DNA of 64,000 bases from NCEH01 sp043195095. Its GTDB lineage: Bacteria > Pseudomonadota > Alphaproteobacteria > Rhizobiales > Xanthobacteraceae. The DNA is taken from the NCBI RefSeq assembly GCF_043195095.1, contig NZ_JBAFWN010000004.1. One strand, given 5' to 3'. A program made the position numbers and the translations under genes. The notes beneath the pieces are model-generated. The model ran no database searches. It was not told the origin of the DNA and saw only the letters and a list, made by a program, of their open reading frames with translations. Below, one piece after another: positions 43,515 to 50,889 of the stretch. Every line of letters begins with the position of its first letter. Within the stretch, counting starts at the first letter, position 1.

Positions 43515-45920
43515 TTAGGCTTGGGCGGCCATCTGCAAGGCGGTGGGGGCATTCACGTTGCGGGCGCGCTCGCCATGCAGCGCGGGCGCGTCGTCATAGA
43601 GCGTGGTGCGCATGCGCGGCGCCCGTCCGGCAGAGCGGATGATCATCTCCATCGAACGGGGCGTCATCTCCTGCCCGTGGCTCGCGCCGGCGGACCGGGA
43701 GATGGTTTCGTCCATCAGCGTGCCGCCGAGGTCGTTCACTCCGGCCGCGAGGGCGAGCTTCACGCCCTCCGGTCCGAGCTTCACCCAGGAGGCCTGGATA
43801 TTGGTGATGTGCGGATGCAGCGCGAGCCGGGCGACCGCATGCATCAGCAGCGATTCCCGCAGGGTCGGCCCCTTGCGGGATCGCCCCTTCAGATAGATTG
43901 GCGCTTCCATGTGGACGAACGGGAGCGGCACGAACTCGGTGAAGCCGCCGGTCTCCATCTGCAGATCGCGCACGCGGATGAGATGGCGCGCCCAATGCTC
44001 ATAGCGCTCGATATGGCCATACATGATGGTGGCGGTTGAGCGCAGGCCGAGCGAATGGGCGGCGCGCATCACGTCGAGCCATTCCTGGGTGTTGATCTTG
44101 TCGGCGCACAGATGGGCGCGCACCTCGTCGTCGAGGATCTCCGCCGCCGTGCCGGGTAAGGTGGAAAGCCCCGCCTCCTTCAGCGCCGCGAGGAAATCCG
44201 GGATCGGAACGCCCAGGGTCTTGGCCCCCTGGCTCACCTCCAAGGGCGAGAAGGCGTGCATGTGCATCTGCGGCACCGCATCCTTCACCACCTTGCACAG
44301 ATCCAGGTATTTCTGGCCGGTATAGGAAGGGTGGATGCCGCCCTGCATGCACACTTCGGTGGCGCCGCGCGCCCAGGCCTCTCGCACCCGGTCCGCCACT
44401 TCCTCCATCTCGAGGTCATAGGGGCGGCCGCGCAGATTCTCGCTCAGCTTGCCCTTGGAGAAGGCGCAGAACTGGCATTTGAAATAGCAGATGTTGGTAT
44501 AATTGATGTTGCGCGTGACGACATAGCTTACCGTGTCGCCGTTCACCTTTCGGCGCAGGTCGTCGGCGGCGCGGCACACGGCGGTGAATTCCTCGTCCCG
44601 CGCGCGGAACAGGCGCACGATCTCGGCTTCCTCGAGCGCGATGCCCGCAACCGCCCGGTCAAGAATGCGGGTGAGCGCGCCGTCGGTGCTGGCGGGGGCG
44701 GACGGCTTGAGCAGCGCGCCTTCCTTCGCCGGGAGGCGGTCGGTGGAGCCGGGGCACCAGTCGTCGGCGCGCGGCCAACCGTCGCCGTCGATCAGGTCGA
44801 GCAGCTTGGTGCGCAGCCCCTCGTCCACCCAGCGACGGGAATGAGCGGCGAAGGCGGGATAGATGGCGAGCCGTTCGGTGAGGACCTTGCCGGCGGCTTT
44901 CGTGGCCGATTCCAGCACCCGCAGATGCGGCCAGGGCGCTTCCGGATTCACATGGTCCGGCGTGACGGGCGAAACGCCGCCCCAGTCATTGATGCCCGCG
45001 GCCACCAGCTTGCTGAGCGCGCCGGGGCTGAGATTGGGCGGCGCTTGGATGTTCATCTCCGGTTCGAACAGCAGGCGCGCCATGGCGATGGTCCACACAT
45101 GCTCGTCGAGCGAGGGCGCCTCAACATGGGCCATGCGGGTGCCAGGCTTGGGGCGGAAATTCTGGACGATGATTTCCTGAATATGCCCATAGGTGTCGTT
45201 GAGATCGCGCAGCGCCAGCAGCGCCTCGATGCGCTCGGCCCGCGTCTCGCCGATACCGATCAGGATGCCGCTGGTGAATGGCACGCCCTGTTCGCCGGCG
45301 ATGCGCATGGTCTCAAGCCGTGCCGCCGGAATCTTGTCGGGCGAGCCGTGGTGTGCCGCGCCCTTGGCGAGGAGGCGCTCGGAGGTGCTCTCCAGCATGA
45401 TGCCCTGGGAGATGGACACCCGCCGCAGCGCCGCCACGTCCTCGGCGGTCAGCAGGCCAGGGTTCACATGGGGCAGCAGCCCGGTTTCGCGGAACACCAA
45501 TTCCGCCATCTCGGCGAGATAGGAGAGGGTGGTCGCGTGCCCGAGTTCGGCCAGCGCGTCGCGGGCGAACTGGTAGCGCAATTCCGGCTTGTCGCCGAGC
45601 GTGAACAGCGCCTCCTTGCAGCCCGCCTTCTGGCCGGCGCGGGCGATCGCCAGCACTTCCTCACGGGAGAGAAAGGCGCGCTCGCCCTTTCGCGGCGCGT
45701 GGGCGAAGGTGCAGTAGTGGCAGACGTCGCGGCACAATTGGGTGAGCGGAATGAACACCTTGCGCGAATAGGAGACGTAATGGCCGTGGGCCGCGTCGCG
45801 CCGCTGCGCCGCCGCTTCGAGCAGCGGAGACAGATCGCTCATGCCCACCAGAGCGAAGGCCTGTTCGGGGGTGAGGCGGGCGCCGACGGAAAGGTCGGCG
45901 AGAACGGAGGGCGCGATCAT
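43515..45920 (-). CDS. fbiC: FO synthase, CofG-CofH fusion (FbiC-type)
   Basis: 801-aa bifunctional radical SAM enzyme that makes the deazaflavin chromophore FO from tyrosine and 5-amino-6-ribitylamino-uracil. The first radical SAM site is CRDVCHYC (C-x3-C-x2-C, about residue 63) in the N-terminal CofG half, and the second is CYFKCQFC (~480) in the C-terminal CofH half, with SENLRGRPYDLE just after it. The domain order equals that of actinobacterial FbiC; many archaea have separate proteins. The start overlaps... its stop side ends the five-gene F420 operon; the start is coupled to cofC by a 4-bp overlap. FO formation is the committed step of F420 synthesis. Confidence 0.95.
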   Translation of the reverse strand: MIAPSVLADLSVGARLTPEQAFALVGMSDLSPLLEAAAQRRDAAHGHYVSYSRKVFIPLTQLCRDVCHYCTFAHAPRKGERAFLSREEVLAIARAGQKAGCKEALFTLGDKPELRYQFARDALAELGHATTLSYLAEMAELVFRETGLLPHVNPGLLTAEDVAALRRVSISQGIMLESTSERLLAKGAAHHGSPDKIPAARLETMRIAGEQGVPFTSGILIGIGETRAERIEALLALRDLNDTYGHIQEIIVQNFRPKPGTRMAHVEAPSLDEHVWTIAMARLLFEPEMNIQAPPNLSPGALSKLVAAGINDWGGVSPVTPDHVNPEAPWPHLRVLESATKAAGKVLTERLAIYPAFAAHSRRWVDEGLRTKLLDLIDGDGWPRADDWCPGSTDRLPAKEGALLKPSAPASTDGALTRILDRAVAGIALEEAEIVRLFRARDEEFTAVCRAADDLRRKVNGDTVSYVVTRNINYTNICYFKCQFCAFSKGKLSENLRGRPYDLEMEEVADRVREAWARGATEVCMQGGIHPSYTGQKYLDLCKVVKDAVPQMHMHAFSPLEVSQGAKTLGVPIPDFLAALKEAGLSTLPGTAAEILDDEVRAHLCADKINTQEWLDVMRAAHSLGLRSTATIMYGHIERYEHWARHLIRVRDLQMETGGFTEFVPLPFVHMEAPIYLKGRSRKGPTLRESLLMHAVARLALHPHITNIQASWVKLGPEGVKLALAAGVNDLGGTLMDETISRSAGASHGQEMTPRSMEMIIRSAGRAPRMRTTLYDDAPALHGERARNVNAPTALQMAAQA

Positions 45921-46630
45921 AGGGGCAAGGGCTCCTCAAGCGGCGAGGGCAGGGGCTGAGCCGCACCGGGGCGGGCTCGCACAGGAAATGGCGCGGGCAT
46001 CAGCGCGGCGGGCAGGGCAGCCAGGTCCGCGCTCACGTCGATATCGTGCCCGAGGCCGGGCAGATGCAGCACGCAGGGCGCGCTGCCGGTGGCCTGCGCG
46101 CTTTCCAGGTGGCGGGCGAAGCTGGAGGGCCCGAAGCTCGGCGCCATCAGGGCGGGCGGGCGCGCCGCGAGCAGATTGGTGCCGCCGTCCCGGGTTGCCG
46201 GCACCAGCACCACGCTTGCGCGGGCGAGGGCGTCCATCACCGCATCCATTTCCGCCCGCGTGATGCCGGGTACATCGCCGGGTACCACGATCACTCCGCC
46301 CTTGCCGGCACGGTCGAGCGCGGCCATCCCGGCGCGCACGGCGGCATTGGTGCCCTCCTCCACCGCGTCGGGCAGCACATGGGCGCCGAACGCGCGGGCG
46401 AGCGTCATCGCCTCCGGATCGCTGGTGACGACGAGGATGCCGGCAAGCCCCCGGCATCCGGCGAGCACGCCGAGCACGTGCCGCAGCATGGCCTTGGCGA
46501 GCGATGCGCGCTCGGTCGGGGAAAGCTCGGGCGCAAGGCGACGCTTGGCGAGTGCGAAGCGCTTCACCGGCACCAGCGCCCACAGATCGGCGCGGAGCGG
46601 AAAATCGCTTGCCGGAACATGCTTGTTCAT
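45917..46630 (-). CDS. cofC: CofC-type guanylyltransferase (F420 side chain)
   Basis: 237 aa. It activates a phospho-acid (2-phospholactate, phosphoenolpyruvate or 3-phosphoglycerate depending on the organism) with GTP for transfer to FO. Motifs: LVPVKRFALAKRRLAP (residues 19-34), VVPGDVPGIT (metal-binding Asp) and DGGTNLLAARPP with FGPSSFARHL. A C-terminal Pro/Ala tail is dispensable-looking. Both ends overlap the neighbours by 4 bp (cofD upstream, fbiC downstream). Which acid it uses cannot be told by eye. Confidence 0.93.
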   Translation of the reverse strand: MNKHVPASDFPLRADLWALVPVKRFALAKRRLAPELSPTERASLAKAMLRHVLGVLAGCRGLAGILVVTSDPEAMTLARAFGAHVLPDAVEEGTNAAVRAGMAALDRAGKGGVIVVPGDVPGITRAEMDAVMDALARASVVLVPATRDGGTNLLAARPPALMAPSFGPSSFARHLESAQATGSAPCVLHLPGLGHDIDVSADLAALPAALMPAPFPVRARPGAAQPLPSPLEEPLPL

Positions 46631-47631
46631 GGGCCCACCGCCTCCCGTTCGGCATGGATGACCGCGCCGGCGCTGGCCAGCGCATCGGCGAAGCGCAGCA
46701 CGTCTCGTGCCAGGCGCGCGCTGTCGTCGGCGGTTTTCATCAAGGTGGGTACGGCGGCGACCGGCGTCGAGATGCGGGCGCGCTCGTCGCCGTCGGCCGT
46801 GTCGATCACGAGGCCGTCGATCAGCGTGTCGTAATGGGCGGCGATGGCGGCCGAGGTGGCGGGGACCTTCAGCTCCGCCATGATCTTGGCGGTCGGCCCC
46901 TTGATCGCCTGCCCACCGATGATGGGCGAGACCGCCACCACAGGCGCCCGCACGGCCGCAAGCGCCGCGCGCAGGCCGGGAATGGCGAGGATGGGATCAA
47001 TGCTGAGATAGGGATTGGACGGGCAGATCACCACGGCGCGCAGGTCCGGGGCGGCGAGCGCGGCCAGCACTTCGGACGTGGGCTGGGCGACGCCTGCCCC
47101 CTCGAAGGTGAAGCCGGTCACGGCGGGCGCGCAGCGGCGTTCGACGAAATAGCGCTGGAACGGCAACGTGCCCTCGTCCGTATGCACCAGCGTGCGCACC
47201 GGCGCGTCGCTCATGGGCAGGAGGCGGGCAGCGATGCCGAGCCGGGCGCACAGCGACAAGGTGACCTGTGTGAGGCTCTCGCCGCCCCGCAGCCGTCGCG
47301 TGCGCTCCACATGCAGCGCGAGGTCGCGGTCGCCCAGCTGGAACCAGGTCTCCGCGCCCATTTCACCCAGCGCCGCCATGAAGTTCCAGCTCTCGTCGGC
47401 ACGCCCCCAGCCGCGCACCTCGTCGCTGAGCCCGCTCAATTTGTAGAGCACGCTGTCGAGGTCGGGGGAAATGGCAAGCCCGAGATGCTCGAAATCATCG
47501 CCTGTATTCACCACCAGCGAGACACGCGCGCCGAATTCCCGTTCCAGGCCGAGGGCAAGCTTTGCGCCCCCGACGCCGCCGCATAGGGCGACGATGGAAC
47601 CGGAGCGGGGCGGGGGGAGGGAAGCATTCAT
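46627..47631 (-). CDS. cofD: CofD-type 2-phospho-L-lactate transferase
   Basis: 334 aa. It joins the activated phospho-acid to FO, giving F420-0 or its analogue. The start IVALCGGVGGAKLALGLE and VNTGDDFEHLGLAISPDLDS are textbook CofD/FbiA motifs that bind FO and the nucleotide. ICPSNPYLSIDPIL is near residue 200, SPIIGGQAIKGPTAK near 235. It overlaps cofE upstream and cofC downstream by 4 bp each. Confidence 0.95.
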   Translation of the reverse strand: MNASLPPPRSGSIVALCGGVGGAKLALGLEREFGARVSLVVNTGDDFEHLGLAISPDLDSVLYKLSGLSDEVRGWGRADESWNFMAALGEMGAETWFQLGDRDLALHVERTRRLRGGESLTQVTLSLCARLGIAARLLPMSDAPVRTLVHTDEGTLPFQRYFVERRCAPAVTGFTFEGAGVAQPTSEVLAALAAPDLRAVVICPSNPYLSIDPILAIPGLRAALAAVRAPVVAVSPIIGGQAIKGPTAKIMAELKVPATSAAIAAHYDTLIDGLVIDTADGDERARISTPVAAVPTLMKTADDSARLARDVLRFADALASAGAVIHAEREAVGP

Positions 47632-48395
47632 CGGAACATGTCGCGTTCGCGGGGGCGGATGAGGGCGGCGGCGGACTGTTCGGGCGCGGCGCGCCGATAG
47701 CCACGCACCAGGACGGCGGGCAGGCCCTCGTCGCCCTGGCCCATGAGCAGGGAGGCGGCGGAGGCGAGTTCGTCCGCCACCGCGATTTCCGTTACGCGCA
47801 TGGCGCGACCGAACAGGTCCGGGGCGCCGACCATGTCCACCAGGGACGGCACGCCGGCCGCGCCGATCGCGACGCCGACAATGCCGTTGCGCCAGGGACG
47901 GCCGAAACTGTCATTGATGACGATGCCCGCCGCCACGCCGAAGCGCGCGTCGAGCCGGGCCTTCAAGGCGGCGGCGGAGCCGTCGGGATCGCGTGGCAGC
48001 AGCAGCACGCGCGGGCCGTCCTGATGGTCGATGTTCGATTCGTCCACGCCGGCATTGGCCATGACGAAGCCGAGCCTGTGGGCGACCACCAGAACATGCG
48101 GCCCCTCGCGCACGACCTGTGTGGATTCGCCGAGAACCACCTCCACATGGCGCGGGTCCTTGCGCAGGCGGGCGGCGATCTCGACGGCGCGGGGCGAGGG
48201 CACCACGTCGGCAAGGGCCAGGTAGCAGCCCTCTGCCTTGGAAACGATCTTCTGCGCCACCACCAGGATGTCGCCATCCTCAAGGCCGAGCCCGCTCGCC
48301 TCCAGCGCCGCGCCAAGCAGGCCGGCAAGGTCGTCGCCGGGCTCCACCAGGGGGAGCCCCGGCACGGCGTGCAGGGAAAGCGCGGGCGCGGCCAT
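47628..48395 (-). CDS. cofE: CofE-type F420-0:gamma-glutamyl ligase (stand-alone)
   Basis: 255 aa. Adds gamma-linked glutamates to F420-0 using GTP. Motifs: GDILVVAQKIVSKAEG (residues 39-54), ANAGVDESNI, and NDSFGRPWRNGIVGVAIG. It lacks the C-terminal nitroreductase-like domain of actinobacterial FbiB, which reduces dehydro-F420-0. So, unless that reductase is elsewhere, the pathway probably does not go through the PEP-derived intermediate. It is 4 bp downstream of the fno stop. Confidence 0.94.
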   Translation of the reverse strand: MAAPALSLHAVPGLPLVEPGDDLAGLLGAALEASGLGLEDGDILVVAQKIVSKAEGCYLALADVVPSPRAVEIAARLRKDPRHVEVVLGESTQVVREGPHVLVVAHRLGFVMANAGVDESNIDHQDGPRVLLLPRDPDGSAAALKARLDARFGVAAGIVINDSFGRPWRNGIVGVAIGAAGVPSLVDMVGAPDLFGRAMRVTEIAVADELASAASLLMGQGDEGLPAVLVRGYRRAAPEQSAAALIRPRERDMFR

Positions 48396-48399
48396 GCGG

Positions 48400-49065
48400 T
48401 CAGCCGACGGCGGGAATGTCGAGGCCGGTGATGCGGATGCCCGCGCCCGGCACCTTGTAGCGGCGGTTGATGCCGATCAGCACCGAGGTCAACGCCTCGG
48501 CGGCGGCGGAATTGGCGAGCACACCGCCGTCGATGCCGCGCGTCGCAACCACGCCGGCAAGCGCGATCACCTGATCGCGGGCGTCCTTGTCATTGCCGAA
48601 CACCAGCACGTCGCAATCGGCCTTGCCGCCGCCGTGCAGCTTGGTTGCCCCCACATTGTGGAAGGCGGACACCACGCGCACGCCCTCGCCCAGCAGGCCC
48701 TGGGCGATCTGCGCCGCCGAACCTTCCGCCGGCAATTGAACGGTGGAAACCTTGGGCGGCACCAGGGGCACGGCGGCATCCACCACGATCTTGCCCTGTA
48801 CCGCCTCGCGCACGTCCAGCAACGTGGATTCGTGGCTCGCGAACGGCACCGCGAGGACGATGATATCACCGGCGCGCGCGGCGCCCACATTGTCGTCACC
48901 GCGCGCCGAGGCGCCGAGAGCGGCTGCGGCTTCTGCGGCCTTTTCGGCGCTGCGCGAGCCGATCACCACCTCATAGCCGGCGGCCGCCCAGGACTTGGCG
49001 AGGCCGGAACCGAGATCGCCCGTTCCCCCGAGGATGGCAATGATGGGCTTGGCGTCGCCGGGCAT
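48400..49065 (-). CDS. fno: NADPH-dependent F420 reductase (Fno-like)
   Basis: 221 aa. It transfers hydride between NADPH and F420, here probably to supply F420H2. N-terminal IIAILGGTGDLGSGLAKSW (residues 8-26) is the dinucleotide fold, followed by VVIGSRSAEKA, where the S-R pair fits NADPH. VVSAFHNVGATKLH is the F420-binding region typical of Fno. ATG at 49065 (RBS CAGGA) puts the Rossmann motif at the N-terminus. First gene of the operon fno-cofE-cofD-cofC-fbiC, an arrangement that links F420 synthesis to its reduction. Confidence 0.92.
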   Translation of the reverse strand: MPGDAKPIIAILGGTGDLGSGLAKSWAAAGYEVVIGSRSAEKAAEAAAALGASARGDDNVGAARAGDIIVLAVPFASHESTLLDVREAVQGKIVVDAAVPLVPPKVSTVQLPAEGSAAQIAQGLLGEGVRVVSAFHNVGATKLHGGGKADCDVLVFGNDKDARDQVIALAGVVATRGIDGGVLANSAAAEALTSVLIGINRRYKVPGAGIRITGLDIPAVG

Positions 49066-49540
49066 GGGCAGTATTCCTGATTTTGATGTTGAATCAAACC
49101 GTTGGCGGATTCGTGTAAGACGTTTCTGCCGGCAAATTCGATCTCGATACGGCAAATGGTGCTATAAACAGAATGATAAGACAACTCAATTCTTCAATCG
49201 CCTTTTCAGCCCCGCTGACAGGGCGCGCGAAGGCCGGAAAATCCAGAGCCGGCGCCATTTTTACGGCCCATGGTCTTGACGCTGCGGAGCCCGGTACAAT
49301 GGATGCGGCAAAAAAATGCTGCGCCCCGCCGAGCGATTTCGCAAGAGAGCCTTGACAGGAGGAGTTTTCCTATCTGATGGTATATAGAATGATTGACGCC
49401 CGGAGTTGATTTCGGAAAGTCTCCGCTCCGCTCGCGCGTCATTCACGCGCGTTATATGGGCCTTTCGCGCATGTTCATCGCAGCAAGATGATGCCATTGC
49501 TTCAACAACGAAAAATAACCCCCTTCAGAGGATAGGTGAG
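49066..49540. promoter_or_regulatory. Divergent promoter region between the F420 operon and livK/Mo-hydroxylase genes
   Basis: 475 bp without a gene, noticeably more AT-rich than the flanks. Two similar blocks occur: CTATAAACAGAATGATAAG (about 49160) and TATATAGAATGATTGAC (about 49380), which could be paired regulator sites. It must hold the promoters of fno-fbiC (minus) and livK (plus). The GntR/UTRA or Lrp regulators of the locus are the likely controllers. Exact -35/-10 boxes are not assigned. Confidence 0.5.
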
Positions 49541-50704
49541 ATGGTGAAGCTAAAATTCGGATTTCTGACATCTGCCGCCTGCGCATTGGGATTGTCCGTG
49601 GCATTCGCCTTGCCCGCGGCGGCGCAGGACATTTCCATCGGCGTGAACATGCCGTTGACCGGGGCCTTTGCCGCCTCCGGCAATTTCGTCGCCGACGGCG
49701 CCAAGCTCGCCGCCGAGGAGATCAATGCCAAGGGCGGCGTGCTCGGCAAGAAGCTCAACCTCATCATCGAGGACAATAAGAGCAATCCCACCGAAGCCGC
49801 CGCAGTCGCCGAGAAGCTGATCGTTCGCGACAAGGTGCCGGTGATGCTCGGCGCCTGGGGCTCCAGCCTCACCCTCGCCGTCATGCCCAAGCTGATGCAG
49901 TATAACGTGCCGATGGTGGTGGAGACCTCCTCCTCTTCCAAGATCACGGTCCAGGGCAATCCCTACGTATTCCGCATTTCCGCCCCCTCGTCGCTGGAAG
50001 CGCAGAATTTCGCCAAGGTGATCGACGGCTTCAAGATCAAGAAGGCCGACTTCCTGGTGGTGAACAACGACTGGGGCCGCGGCACCGCCAGCGACTTCTC
50101 GGCCATGTTCAAGGACAAGGGCATCCAGGTCGGCGCGGTCGAGACCATGGACCAGGGCGCGCAGGATCTCAGCGCCCAGCTCGCCAAGATCAAGGCGTCG
50201 GACAGCGATACCCTCATCGTCACCACCGCCGTCGAGCAGCTGACCCTGGTGCTGAAGCAGGCCCAGGCGCTTGGCCTCAACAAGCAGATCATCACCACCG
50301 GCGGATCGCAGAGCCCCGACCAACTCGCCGAACAGGCCGGCACCGCCGCCAACGGCACCTATCACCTGCTGTTCTTCACCCCCTGGTCGCCTGAAGCGAC
50401 GCCCTATCCGGAGCGCGCCAAGGCGTTCGTGGAAGCCTGGAAGAAGAAGGGCTATCCCGTGGCCGGCCTTACCGAGAGCTTCCGGGGCTATGACGGCATC
50501 AATGTGATCGCCGCCGCCATCACCAAGGCCGGCGCCGCCGATCCGGCCAAGATCACCGAAGCCTTGTGGAAGGTGGAAGTGCCCGGCCTCAACGGCAAGA
50601 TCGTGTTCGCCAAGGCTGGCCCCGAGGGACGTGAGAGCGGCCAGAGCAGCCCGGCCACCTATGTCGTGAAGATCGTCAACGGCAAGGTTGAAGTGGTCCA
50701 TTGA
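49541..50704 (+). CDS. LivK-type ABC transporter substrate-binding protein
   Basis: 387 aa, periplasmic. The signal peptide ends at LPAAAQ (residues 1-28). The mature start DISIGVNMPLTGAFAASGN is typical of the branched-chain amino acid/amide/urea binding family, followed by KLAAEEINAKGGVLGKKLNLIIEDN. The ATG at 49541 follows a GAGGATAGGTGAG RBS. It has no permease or ATPase gene next to it; livHMGF at 32449-35843 lacks a binding protein, so the two parts together make one importer. Its position ahead of the Mo-hydroxylase genes suggests the cargo is that enzyme's substrate. Confidence 0.92.
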   Translation: MVKLKFGFLTSAACALGLSVAFALPAAAQDISIGVNMPLTGAFAASGNFVADGAKLAAEEINAKGGVLGKKLNLIIEDNKSNPTEAAAVAEKLIVRDKVPVMLGAWGSSLTLAVMPKLMQYNVPMVVETSSSSKITVQGNPYVFRISAPSSLEAQNFAKVIDGFKIKKADFLVVNNDWGRGTASDFSAMFKDKGIQVGAVETMDQGAQDLSAQLAKIKASDSDTLIVTTAVEQLTLVLKQAQALGLNKQIITTGGSQSPDQLAEQAGTAANGTYHLLFFTPWSPEATPYPERAKAFVEAWKKKGYPVAGLTESFRGYDGINVIAAAITKAGAADPAKITEALWKVEVPGLNGKIVFAKAGPEGRESGQSSPATYVVKIVNGKVEVVH

Positions 50705-50889
50705 TCCGGAAGGGGTGAGATTGACCCCCCATCCCTTTCGGGGGCGGGGCATCGGCGGGCCAGCGCCTGACACCGTCGATGCCCCGTCTTGGCTGCCGCG
50801 CCCCGGCTTCCCGGTGGCGTTTCAAAAGCGCGGCCTCCGCCCATGATGGCGCATGCCGCGAATTTTCAAGAGCGACCGGGGAATAAGGG

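Noticed and set aside
50705..50750. Terminator after the LivK-type gene
   Set aside because: Only 5-bp stems (GGGGT/ACCCC) without a T-run; too weak to call.
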